Positions 1 to 5,688 of a DNA stretch of 5,704 nucleotides are shown piece after piece. Origin of the DNA: an uncultured Clostridia bacterium (GTDB taxonomy: Bacteria; Bacillota; Clostridia; Lachnospirales; Lachnospiraceae); contig CAMOHF010000088.1 of assembly GCA_946614685.1 (NCBI GenBank), positions 1 to 5,704 of the forward strand. Direction: 5' to 3'. A program made the position numbers and the translations under genes. The notes under the pieces were generated by a model, which did no database searches, was not told the DNA's origin, and saw only the letters and a program-made list of their open reading frames with translations. Each line of letters starts with the position of its first letter. Position 1 is the first letter of the stretch.

Positions 1-794
1 AGTTAAAGATTCTTCTGCTTCCCAAGGACCCGAATGACGACAAGAATGTCATCGTGGAGATTCGTGCCGGCGCGGGTGGAGATGAGTCCTGCCTTTTCGC
101 TGCCGAGATCTACAGAATGTATATCCACTATATTGAAGGACGCGGCTGGAAGTACGAGCTTCTCGAACTCGAGGAGATCGGCATCGGCGGTATGAAGTCC
201 GTGACATTTAAGGTAAACGGCAAGGGTGCTTACTCCGTCTTAAAGTATGAGAGTGGGGTGCACCGTGTGCAGAGAGTTCCCGAAACGGAATCCGGCGGCA
301 GAATCCATACCTCCACCATATCCGTGGCAGTTCTCCCTGAGGCGGAGGATATCGATGTAAAGATTGACGAGAAGGATATCCGTATCGACGTTATGCGTGC
401 ATCCGGAAACGGCGGACAGTGCGTCAATACCACGGACTCAGCGGTGCGTCTGACACATTTCCCCACAGGTATCGTGATCTACAGCCAGACAGAGAAGTCA
501 CAGCTTCAGAACAAGGAGAAGGCTTTTGCACTGCTTCGTGCAAAACTCTACGACATAGAGCAGCAGAAGGCACATGACGCCGAGGCGGAAGCGAGAAGAA
601 GCCAGATCGGTACGGGTGATCGTTCCGAGAAGATCCGTACCTACAACTTCCCCCAGGGACGTGTGACCGATCACAGAATCAAGCTGACACTCTACAAGAT
701 CGATCAGATCATGAACGGAGACATTCAGGAGATTCTGGATGCGCTTACGGCAGCCGATCAGGCGGCGAAGCTGACACAGATGAATGAGGGATAG
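1..794 (+). CDS. prfA: Peptide chain release factor 1, 3' part (5' end outside the window)
   Basis: RF1 reads UAA and UAG in the ribosomal A site and triggers hydrolysis of the finished peptidyl-tRNA in the cytoplasm. The frame is already open at the left edge (first full codon at 3), so the GTG at 54 is internal. About 263 residues are visible; RF1 is usually about 360, so roughly the first 95 are missing. Seen in order: [28 protein letters not shown] containing the P-x-T stop-codon recognition motif (PET, 279-287; RF2 would have SPF), the catalytic GGQ (411-419) followed by [10 protein letters not shown], and near the C-terminus [14 protein letters not shown]. The GGDE is followed by SC where AA is common. 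The PxT motif makes RF1 rather than RF2 secure. The gene ends TAG directly followed in frame by TGA. uppP follows after 12 bp, so the two are probably cotranscribed. Confidence 0.97.
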   Translation, partial: LKILLLPKDPNDDKNVIVEIRAGAGGDESCLFAAEIYRMYIHYIEGRGWKYELLELEEIGIGGMKSVTFKVNGKGAYSVLKYESGVHRVQRVPETESGGRIHTSTISVAVLPEAEDIDVKIDEKDIRIDVMRASGNGGQCVNTTDSAVRLTHFPTGIVIYSQTEKSQLQNKEKAFALLRAKLYDIEQQKAHDAEAEARRSQIGTGDRSEKIRTYNFPQGRVTDHRIKLTLYKIDQIMNGDIQEILDALTAADQAAKLTQMNEG

Positions 795-806
795 TGAGGC
801 AGCAGT

Positions 807-1628
807 ATGGAACTTTTAAAAGTCATCATCCTCGGTATCGTTGAGGGTATCACGGAGTGGCTCCCCATAAGCAGTACGGGACACATGCTCCTCGTGGATG
901 AGTTTATTAAATTATCGGCGAGCGACGAGTTCAAGGAAATGTTCTTCGTCGTAATCCAGCTCGGCGCCATCCTTGCGGTGGTACTTACCTTTATCAAGAA
1001 AATGTGGCCGTTCGGACTTACCGAAGACAAGAAGCCCTGTATGAAGAAGGACGTCTGGTCTATCTGGTTCAAGGTCGTTGTGGCCTGCATCCCCGGAACC
1101 GTCGTAACACTTCTGTTTGACGACTGGATCGAGGAACATTTGGAAACCCCCGTGGTGATTGCGGCAGCTTTGATCTTCTACGGTATCTTGTTCATCGTGA
1201 TCGAGGCTTGGAACAAGAAGCGCGAGCCGAAGGTGCTTGAACTTTCGGACATCACTTATAAGATTGCGTTGATCATCGGACTCTTCCAGGTACTTGCAAT
1301 CATTCCCGGTACATCGAGATCCGGCGCCACCATCATCGGTGCTTTATTAATCGGTGTATCGAGAGTAGCGGCAGCGGAGTTTACCTTCTTCTTGGCAGTA
1401 CCCGTTATGTTCGGACTTTCCTTTATCAAGCTCTTAAAGTTTGGTTTTGCATTTACCGGACATGAGCTTTTGATTCTGGGTGTGGGATGTGCGGTAGCAT
1501 TTGTTGTATCCCTGCTTGTGATCAAATTCCTGATGTCCTACATCAAGAAGCATGACTTCACCGTGTTCGGTGTCTACAGAATTCTGCTTGGTGCAGTGCT
1601 TTTGGTTTACTTTTTGGCCCTCGCGTAA
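807..1628 (+). CDS. uppP: Undecaprenyl-diphosphatase (bacitracin resistance protein BacA/UppP)
   Basis: This integral membrane enzyme dephosphorylates undecaprenyl diphosphate to undecaprenyl phosphate, recycling the lipid carrier for peptidoglycan and other wall polymers. Raised dosage is known to give bacitracin resistance in this family. The 273-residue length equals that of the E. coli enzyme. Conserved catalytic signatures are present: the ExxxE motif (E13, E17) followed by LPISSTGH (H26), and PGTSRSG at 167-173 with R171. The rest is mostly hydrophobic membrane segments, and the usual FGxYRIxLG element sits near the C-terminus (254-262). The ATG at 807 gives the family length. A weak GAGG (796-799), overlapping the second stop after prfA, could serve as its ribosome binding site, so translational coupling to prfA is plausible. 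hisC follows after 27 bp. All key residues are present and I see nothing broken. Confidence 0.96.
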   Translation: MELLKVIILGIVEGITEWLPISSTGHMLLVDEFIKLSASDEFKEMFFVVIQLGAILAVVLTFIKKMWPFGLTEDKKPCMKKDVWSIWFKVVVACIPGTVVTLLFDDWIEEHLETPVVIAAALIFYGILFIVIEAWNKKREPKVLELSDITYKIALIIGLFQVLAIIPGTSRSGATIIGALLIGVSRVAAAEFTFFLAVPVMFGLSFIKLLKFGFAFTGHELLILGVGCAVAFVVSLLVIKFLMSYIKKHDFTVFGVYRILLGAVLLVYFLALA

Positions 1629-1655
1629 GCGTGCGGCATCGATCGGAGGAATATT

Positions 1656-2699
1656 ATGTCAACTTGGGAAGAGAATGTAAGAAAAGTGGTACCTTATACA
1701 CCTGGAGAGCAGCCGAAGGAGCGGAAGTACGTAAAACTCAACACCAACGAGAATCCGTATCCGCCCTCACCGAAGGTTTCGGCGGCAGCGCTTTCGTTTG
1801 ATGCATTAAGGCTTTATCCGGATCCCGCGGCGTCGGATCTTGTGCATGCGATCGCAGAGTATCACGGCGTAAGCGACAAGCGTGTATTTGTCGGCGTCGG
1901 ATCGGACGACGTGCTTGCCATGGCTTTTATGACATTCTTTCACAGCGGAAAGAAGATCCTCTTCCCGGATATCACGTATTCTTTTTATGATGTATGGGCA
2001 GATATGCTGGAGATTCCTTTTGAGACCATTCCCTTAACCGGGGATTACAGGATCGATCCGGCGGACTACGCACGGGACTGCGGCGGTATCGTCTTCCCCA
2101 ATCCCAACGCACCCACGGGCATTGCGCTTCCGATTGAGGATGTTCGTTCCATCATCTCCAAGAACCCGAATGTGGTTGTGATCGTAGATGAGGCTTACAT
2201 TGACTTCGGCGGAACCTCGGCCCTTACGCTTCTGGATGAATTCGAGAACCTTCTGGTGGTTCGTACATTCTCAAAGTCGCGCTCCATGGCGGGACTTCGG
2301 ATCGGATATGCCATCGGAAGCGAGAAGATGATCGCCTACTTAAATGACGTTAAGTATTCTTACAATTCTTATACAATGAACCGTCCCTCCATCATCTACG
2401 GTGTGGAGAGTATTCGGGATGATGCATATTTTAAAGAAACGGTAGAGAAGGTTATAAAGACACGTGAGGCTTTTGCCGAGGCTATTCGCAAGGCGGGCTA
2501 TGTCGTGCTTCCTTCTTCCGCAAATTTTGTCTTTGCGTCTCATCCGACGATCCCGGCGAAGGAGATCTTCGCACGTTCGAGAGAGGCCGGTTTTCTGGTT
2601 CGCTATTTTGACAAACCGCGCATCGATAACTTCCTTCGTATCTCCATCGGAACCGATGAGGAAATGCGCGCATATGCAGATTTTCTTTGCGAAATATAA
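1656..2699 (+). CDS. hisC: Histidinol-phosphate aminotransferase
   Basis: A PLP-dependent class I/II aminotransferase that converts imidazole acetol phosphate plus glutamate to L-histidinol phosphate in histidine biosynthesis; HisC enzymes often also act on aromatic amino acid precursors. The 347 residues match the family length (about 350). Visible motifs: KLNTNENPYPPSP (27-39), the cofactor-binding FPNPNAPTG (147-155, N151), VDEAY (177-181, D178), SKSRSMAGLRIG with the Schiff-base lysine K207, SANF near 288, and FLRISIG (R328, expected to bind a substrate carboxylate). The start at 1656 is supported by CGGAGGA (1644-1650), 5 nt upstream. It stands apart from other his genes, as is common in Clostridia. 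No terminator is visible just after its stop, so transcription may continue to the hairpin at 2946-2989. A paralogous aminotransferase specificity, for example toward aromatic keto acids, cannot be excluded. Confidence 0.93.
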   Translation: MSTWEENVRKVVPYTPGEQPKERKYVKLNTNENPYPPSPKVSAAALSFDALRLYPDPAASDLVHAIAEYHGVSDKRVFVGVGSDDVLAMAFMTFFHSGKKILFPDITYSFYDVWADMLEIPFETIPLTGDYRIDPADYARDCGGIVFPNPNAPTGIALPIEDVRSIISKNPNVVVIVDEAYIDFGGTSALTLLDEFENLLVVRTFSKSRSMAGLRIGYAIGSEKMIAYLNDVKYSYNSYTMNRPSIIYGVESIRDDAYFKETVEKVIKTREAFAEAIRKAGYVVLPSSANFVFASHPTIPAKEIFARSREAGFLVRYFDKPRIDNFLRISIGTDEEMRAYADFLCEI

Positions 2700-2715
2700 T
2701 CATTTGATTTATAAT
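2687..2715 (+). promoter_or_regulatory. Candidate sigma-A promoter at the 3' end of hisC
   Basis: TTGCGA (2687-2692) and a perfect TATAAT (2710-2715) are separated by 17 bp. The -35 box matches 4 of 6 consensus positions. It overlaps the last codons and stop of hisC and would start RNA near 2722, about 20 nt before the GGAGG at 2741-2745. It is suited to driving the small reading frame that follows. The region is AT-rich, so a chance match is possible. Confidence 0.45.
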
Positions 2716-2755
2716 AACCCTGTGTGTTTATATAACTTGCGGAGGTGTACTTCAT

Positions 2756-2933
2756 ATGGAATTCGGAAAGGAATCTTGATATCGTGGAGAGTGTGAAGGA
2801 TAAGATCGGCAATCTTGCCGCATCGACCGAGGAAATCTCCGATTCTACCAACAGCATTTCCGAGACTGTGGAAGAGGTGCGGGTTGTACTTCAGAAACTG
2901 GTCAAGGACAGCCAGGAGGCTGCAGGTATCTGA
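2756..2933 (+). pseudogene. Chemoreceptor-like coiled-coil fragment, frame-disrupted or starting at GTG 2784
   Basis: A well-placed GGAGG (2741-2745) precedes ATG 2756, but that frame codes only MEFGKES before TGA (2777-2779). The coding-like body lies in the +1 frame and runs to the stop at 2931-2933. It contains GNLAASTEEISDSTNSIS and then EEVRVVLQKL, a heptad Ser/Thr/Glu-rich pattern like the cytoplasmic helices of methyl-accepting chemotaxis proteins. No membrane, HAMP or hairpin-tip region is present. Three readings are possible: a decayed remnant of a larger gene that has lost its frame; a 49-residue protein starting at GTG 2784, with AAGGA (2768-2772) 11 nt upstream; or a +1 recoded gene crossing TCT-TGA, giving about 57 residues. 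A GTG at 2745 also opens this frame, but it overlaps the GGAGG and is unlikely. The similarity is a pattern judgement, and low-complexity helices of this kind can mislead. Function unknown. Confidence 0.45.
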
Positions 2934-2945
2934 CAAAAGCATCAC

Positions 2946-2989
2946 GGGTCCGGACACGTTACAAGGGTAGCGTGTTCCGGGCCTTTTTT
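2946..2989 (+). terminator. Rho-independent terminator closing the prfA-uppP-hisC unit
   Basis: The 5' arm at 2947-2958 (GGTCCGGACACG) pairs with the 3' arm at 2971-2983 (CGTGTTCCGGGCC). There is one G-U pair and one bulged T, and the stem can extend inward by three more pairs. Six T residues follow at 2984-2989. It lies 13 bp after the stop of the small coiled-coil frame, and separates the upstream genes from the sulfur operon. Confidence 0.9.
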
Positions 2990-2990
2990 G

Positions 2991-3034
2991 CTATATAGGA
3001 ATCGCCTATAACAAGTTATCCGAATTCGCTATAG
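2991..3034 (+). repeat. Imperfect 44-bp inverted repeat just after the terminator
   Basis: CTATA (2991-2995) matches TATAG (3030-3034), GAATCG (2999-3004) matches CGAATTC (3021-3027) with one extra base, and ATAAC (3008-3012) matches GTTAT (3015-3019) around a 2-nt centre. Nested inside is a perfect TATAGG-N5-CCTATA (2994-3010). It sits between the terminator T run and the metY promoter region. It could be a protein-binding site, an RNA hairpin formed by readthrough, or a remnant of a small repeat element; the sequence does not decide. Confidence 0.5.
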
Positions 3035-3047
3035 CCTGAGCCTATTA

Positions 3048-3068
3048 AACCTATTGACTTGGTAGGTT
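3048..3068 (+). promoter_or_regulatory. Candidate operator of the Rrf2/CymR type over the metY -35 box
   Basis: AACCTA (3048-3053) and TAGGTT (3063-3068) form a perfect 6-bp inverted repeat around a 9-nt centre, and that centre contains the -35 box TTGACT. A bound protein would block RNA polymerase. Known biology: CymR, an Rrf2-family repressor, controls cysteine genes in Bacillus and Staphylococcus and forms a complex with CysK. Inference: a related regulator acts here. No regulator gene is in the window and the family assignment is a guess from site architecture and gene context. A further CCTATT at 3041-3046, nine bases before the CCTATT at 3050-3055, may be an extra half-site. Confidence 0.5.
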
Positions 3069-3082
3069 GTTGATGATAAGAT
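3054..3082 (+). promoter_or_regulatory. Candidate promoter of the leader ORF-metY-cysK operon
   Basis: TTGACT (3054-3059, 5 of 6 consensus positions) and TAAGAT (3077-3082, 4 of 6) are separated by 17 bp. RNA would start near 3089, leaving a leader of about 210 nt before metY that contains the cysteine-rich ORF. The -35 box lies inside the inverted repeat 3048-3068. Confidence 0.6.
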
Positions 3083-3117
3083 AAGCCTGTCCTTAAGAAA
3101 TGAACCGAAACATGAAA

Positions 3118-3125
3118 AAAGGAGG
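3118..3125 (+). promoter_or_regulatory. Strong Shine-Dalgarno site of the cysteine-rich leader ORF
   Basis: AAAGGAGG, complementary to the 16S rRNA 3' end over eight bases, lies 8 nt before ATG 3134. It is the strongest ribosome binding site in the window and the main reason to believe the short ORF is translated and starts there. Confidence 0.8.
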
Positions 3126-3133
3126 CGGAAGAC

Positions 3134-3262
3134 ATGGAACCCAAAACCGGATATAGGACATGCAGCTTATGGCGTGATCGAATGTGTTGCCGCAAGGCAG
3201 AGTACACGGAAAAGGTATTCGGATGTTGCAGCTGTCAACGCCGAGAGATGATAGAAAACTGA
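3134..3262 (+). CDS. Cysteine-rich 42-residue leader peptide upstream of metY-cysK
   Basis: This short ORF begins at an ATG 8 nt after a near-perfect Shine-Dalgarno sequence and ends at TGA 3260-3262, 36 nt before metY. Six of its 42 residues are cysteine (C10, C18-C19, C31-C32, C34) and three are methionine. The segment from G6 reads GYRTCSLWRDRMCCR. It has no signal peptide or membrane segment and I do not recognise a family. Its place between the operon promoter and two sulfide-assimilating enzymes suggests a leader peptide that senses charged Cys-tRNA: ribosomes would stall at the Cys codons when cysteine is short and change expression downstream. Cysteine-rich leader ORFs acting this way are known in mycobacteria. 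Both Cys-Cys doublets use the same codons (TGT TGC) and lie in predicted hairpin arms. No terminator follows, so the output would be translational, Rho-dependent or through RNA stability. A small metal-binding or thiol peptide is the alternative. Confidence 0.7.
   Translation: MEPKTGYRTCSLWRDRMCCRKAEYTEKVFGCCSCQRREMIEN
3187..3200 (+). promoter_or_regulatory. Small RNA hairpin at the first Cys-Cys codon pair
   Basis: TGCC (3188-3191) pairs with GGCA (3196-3199) across a GCAA tetraloop of the stable GNRA class, with one closing U-G pair (3187/3200). The codons for C18 and C19 (3185-3190) form most of the 5' arm. The stem is short, so significance depends on conservation. Confidence 0.35.
3218..3245 (+). 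promoter_or_regulatory. RNA hairpin at the second Cys cluster of the leader ORF
   Basis: CGG-A-TGTTG (3220-3228) pairs with CAACGCCG (3236-3243), with one bulged A, one U-G pair and a 7-nt loop; two outer pairs (3219/3244 and U-G 3218/3245) extend it. The codons for C31 and C32 (3224-3229) form the 5' arm and C34 (3233-3235) lies in the loop, so a ribosome halted here would keep the hairpin open. No T run follows, so it is not a terminator. Confidence 0.45.
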
Positions 3263-3298
3263 TTTACAGAGATATAGGATGAAAAGGAGATTTTAAAA

Positions 3299-4582
3299 AT
3301 GAGCGATTACAGATTTGAAACATTACAGTTACACGTAGGACAGGAAGAGGCGGATCCCGCTACCGATTCCAGAGCGGTACCCATCTACCAGACCACATCT
3401 TATGTATTCCATAACAGCAAGCATGCTGCAGACCGTTTCGGACTTGCGGATGCCGGAAATATCTACGGACGTCTCACCAACTCCACACAGGATGTTTTAG
3501 AGAAGAGACTGGCAGCTTTAGAGGGCGGAAGCGCAGCGCTTGCCCTTGCATCCGGCGCGGCAGCCATTACCTATACGATCCAGGCACTTGCAGCCAACGG
3601 CGGTCACATTGTGGCGCAGAAGACCATCTACGGAGGTACCTATAACCTGCTTGCACACACACTTCCGCAGTACGGTATCAAGACAACCTTCGTCAATGTG
3701 CATGATCTCGCAGAGGTTGAGGCAGCAATCACTGAGGATACGAGAGCCATCTTCCTTGAGACCCTCGGCAACCCCAACAGTGATATCCCCGATATTGATG
3801 CGGTATCCGAACTTGCACACAAGCACGGACTTCCGGTTGTGATCGATAATACTTTCGGCACACCTTACCTGATCCGTCCCATCGAGCACGGCGCAGATAT
3901 CGTAGTTCACTCCGCAACCAAATTTATCGGTGGACACGGAACCACTTTAGGCGGTATTATAGTAGAGTCCGGCAAGTTTGATTTTAAGGCAAGCGGAAAG
4001 TATCCGAACATCGCAGCACCGAACCCCAGCTATCATGGTGTATCCTTCTATGATGCGGTAGGACCTGCAGCGTTCGTTACATTTATCCGTGCGATCCTGC
4101 TTCGTGACACGGGGGCAACCATTTCACCCTTCAACGCATTTTTGCTTCTTCAGGGTGTTGAGACACTGTCGCTTCGTCTTGAGCGTCACGCAGAGAATGC
4201 GGCCAAGGTGGTAGAGTTCCTTTCCAAGCACCCGCAGGTTGAGCACGTATCCCATCCGTCACTTTCGGACCATCCGGACCATGCGCTTTATGAGAAGTAT
4301 TTCCCGAACGGAGGCGGTTCCATCTTCACCTTTGATATCAAGGGCGGACAGGAAGAGGCATGGAAATTTATCGATGCGTTACAGATCTTCTCCCTCCTTG
4401 CGAATGTTGCCGACGTGAAGTCACTTGTGATCCATCCTGCGTCCACAACGCATTCGCAGCTTTCCGATGAGGAACTTCTCGACCAGGGAATCAAGAGAAA
4501 TACCATCCGTCTTTCCATCGGTACGGAGCATATTGATGATATTATTGCCGACCTTGAGAGAGGCTTTGCGGCAGCAAAATAG
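3299..4582 (+). CDS. metY: O-acetylhomoserine sulfhydrylase (aminocarboxypropyltransferase)
   Basis: A cytoplasmic PLP enzyme of the Cys/Met metabolism family that joins sulfide to O-acetyl-L-homoserine to form homocysteine, the direct precursor of methionine. The 427 residues match the MetY length; cystathionine synthases and lyases are nearer 380-400. Visible: [11 protein letters not shown] (28-38), YGRLTNST (56-63), the ASGAAA stretch (84-89), IDNTFGTPY (182-190, D183), [11 protein letters not shown] with the Schiff-base lysine K208, and [10 protein letters not shown] near the C-terminus. AAGGAGA (3284-3290), 8 nt before ATG 3299, supports the start. cysK follows after 16 bp, so the two form one operon, probably with the cysteine-rich leader ORF. 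The protein is odd in having no cysteine and no methionine after the initiator. Methanethiol or other thiols as alternative sulfur donors are possible for the family. Confidence 0.95.
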   Translation: MSDYRFETLQLHVGQEEADPATDSRAVPIYQTTSYVFHNSKHAADRFGLADAGNIYGRLTNSTQDVLEKRLAALEGGSAALALASGAAAITYTIQALAANGGHIVAQKTIYGGTYNLLAHTLPQYGIKTTFVNVHDLAEVEAAITEDTRAIFLETLGNPNSDIPDIDAVSELAHKHGLPVVIDNTFGTPYLIRPIEHGADIVVHSATKFIGGHGTTLGGIIVESGKFDFKASGKYPNIAAPNPSYHGVSFYDAVGPAAFVTFIRAILLRDTGATISPFNAFLLLQGVETLSLRLERHAENAAKVVEFLSKHPQVEHVSHPSLSDHPDHALYEKYFPNGGGSIFTFDIKGGQEEAWKFIDALQIFSLLANVADVKSLVIHPASTTHSQLSDEELLDQGIKRNTIRLSIGTEHIDDIIADLERGFAAAK

Positions 4583-4598
4583 AAAGGAAGGATTTTTT

Positions 4599-5528
4599 AT
4601 GGGAATTTACAAAGGAGCTACGGAACTGATCGGTAACACGCCCCTCGTGGAGCTTACCAATATCGAAAAGGAACTCGGACTTCAGGCAACCTTGCTTGTG
4701 AAACTCGAGTACTTAAATCCTGCGGGAAGCGTGAAGGATCGTGTGGCCAAGGCCATGATCGAAGACGCGGAAGAGAAGGGTGTATTAAAAGAAGGTTCCG
4801 TTATCATTGAACCTACCAGCGGAAATACAGGTATCGGACTTGCGTCCATCGCAGCAGCAAAGGGATATCGCATCATTCTCACTATGCCCGAGACGATGAG
4901 TGTGGAGAGAAGAAACATCCTTAAAGCTTACGGCGCCGAACTTGTACTCACCGAGGGTGCCAAGGGTATGAAGGGTGCGATTGCCAAGGCGGAAGAGCTC
5001 TCAAAGGAAATCCCGAATTCCTTCATTCCCGGACAGTTTGTCAATCCGGCCAATCCGGCGATTCACAAGGCAACCACGGGTCCCGAGATCTGGAAGGACA
5101 CTGAGGGCAAGGTGGATATCTTTATCGCAGGTGTCGGTACCGGCGGTACGGTAACCGGTGTCGGTGAGTATTTAAAGGAGCAGAAGTCCGATGTAAAGAT
5201 CGTTGCATTGGAGCCTGAGGACTCGCCGGTTCTTTCCGAAGGACATGCGGGACCGCACAAGATTCAGGGTATCGGTGCAGGCTTTGTGCCCGATGTATTA
5301 AACACCAAGGTATATGATGAAGTGTTTAAGGCGGCATCCCAGGATGCGTTCGAAGCGGCGAAGCTTCTTGCCAAGAAGGAGGGAATCTCCGTGGGTATTT
5401 CTTCGGGAGCAGCGCTTCATGCCGGTATCGAGTATGCCAAGAAGCCGGAGAATGCAGGCAAGGTGATCGTGGCATTGCTTCCGGACAGCGGTGACCGTTA
5501 CTACTCAACACCGATCTTCACAGAGTAA
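4599..5528 (+). CDS. cysK: Cysteine synthase A (O-acetylserine sulfhydrylase)
   Basis: A cytoplasmic PLP enzyme that makes L-cysteine from O-acetylserine and sulfide. The 309 residues fit CysK. Visible: IGNTPLVEL (11-19), NPAGSVKDR with the Schiff-base lysine K46, TSGNTG (73-78) which contacts the substrate carboxylate, the phosphate-binding GTGGT (180-184), SSGAA (268-272), and PDSGDRY (295-301), whose S297 corresponds to the serine that contacts the PLP ring nitrogen. The ATG at 4599 follows AAAGGAAGG (4583-4591); starting further upstream would run back into metY and add an unrelated N-terminus. There is no cysteine residue. It is the last gene of the operon, before the terminator at 5549-5609. 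In Bacillus-type systems CysK also partners the repressor CymR, which would link it to the operator candidate at 3048-3068; that link is inference. Confidence 0.96.
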   Translation: MGIYKGATELIGNTPLVELTNIEKELGLQATLLVKLEYLNPAGSVKDRVAKAMIEDAEEKGVLKEGSVIIEPTSGNTGIGLASIAAAKGYRIILTMPETMSVERRNILKAYGAELVLTEGAKGMKGAIAKAEELSKEIPNSFIPGQFVNPANPAIHKATTGPEIWKDTEGKVDIFIAGVGTGGTVTGVGEYLKEQKSDVKIVALEPEDSPVLSEGHAGPHKIQGIGAGFVPDVLNTKVYDEVFKAASQDAFEAAKLLAKKEGISVGISSGAALHAGIEYAKKPENAGKVIVALLPDSGDRYYSTPIFTE

Positions 5529-5548
5529 TATATAAACCGATCTATCAT

Positions 5549-5609
5549 AACACACGATACAGATGATCCTGCCTTGTGCCGGATTCTGGATGTATCGTGT
5601 GTTTTTTTT
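5549..5609 (+). terminator. Rho-independent terminator after cysK
   Basis: AACACACGATACA (5549-5561) and TGTATCGTGTGTT (5591-5603) form a perfect 13-bp stem, followed by a run of T residues that starts within the stem and ends at 5609. The 29-nt interior (5562-5590) can pair further through ATCC and GGAT. It lies 20 bp after the cysK stop. Confidence 0.93.
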
Positions 5610-5610
5610 C

Positions 5611-5639
5611 TTGCCTAAACGGCGGTGGGGGAGTATAAT
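5611..5639 (+). promoter_or_regulatory. Promoter for a gene beyond the right edge
   Basis: TTGCCT (5611-5616, 4 of 6 consensus positions) and a perfect TATAAT (5634-5639) are separated by 17 bp, starting two bases after the terminator T run. RNA would begin near 5646. It shows that the next gene is probably a separate unit on the same strand. Confidence 0.65.
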
Positions 5640-5657
5640 CGAACCATCATCAGTCAT

Positions 5658-5670
5658 GGGCGATTCGCCC
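5658..5670 (+). repeat. Small palindrome downstream of the last promoter
   Basis: GGGCGA and TCGCCC form a perfect 6-bp inverted repeat around one base, about 12-24 nt after the likely transcription start. It could be an operator or a 5'-end RNA hairpin of the next transcript. Confidence 0.45.
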
Positions 5671-5672
5671 GT

Positions 5673-5688
5673 AATTCCCGAATTCCCG
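5673..5688 (+). repeat. Tandem 8-bp repeat
   Basis: AATTCCCG occurs twice back to back (5673-5680 and 5681-5688), just after the palindrome at 5658-5670 and inside the presumed 5' leader of the next gene. It may be chance or a pair of half-sites. Confidence 0.5.

Noticed and set aside
2745..2933. GTG 2745 as start of the coiled-coil ORF
   Set aside because: This GTG overlaps the GGAGG itself, leaving no room for a ribosome binding site.
3085..3125. Sequestration of the leader ORF SD by GCCTGTCCTT (3085-3094)
   Set aside because: The pairing needs a two-base bulge and the likely transcription start is near 3089, so half of the arm may not be in the RNA.
3100..3156. Alternative short ORF (ATG 3100 or 3112) overlapping the start of the leader ORF
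   Set aside because: No ribosome binding site at usable spacing, ordinary composition, and the strong SD at 3118-3125 lies inside it and points to ATG 3134.
3016..3207. Minus-strand ORF of 63 codons across the metY leader
   Set aside because: It has no ribosome binding site, no recognisable protein pattern, and overlaps the operator and the leader ORF.
3134..3262. SCIFF-type six-cysteine ranthipeptide precursor
   Set aside because: The length and six Cys are suggestive, but the Cys spacing differs (C10, C18-19, C31-32, C34), the tail after the Cys cluster is charged, and there is no radical SAM maturase gene nearby.
3279..3296. Five-codon ORF (MKRRF) overlapping the metY ribosome binding site
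   Set aside because: It has no separate SD at workable spacing and is too short to distinguish from chance.
2990..3298. T-box or SAM riboswitch upstream of metY
   Set aside because: Both are common before sulfur genes in Firmicutes, but I see no T-box core (AGGGTGGNACCGCG-like), no intrinsic terminator between the promoter and metY, and no SAM-I core motifs.
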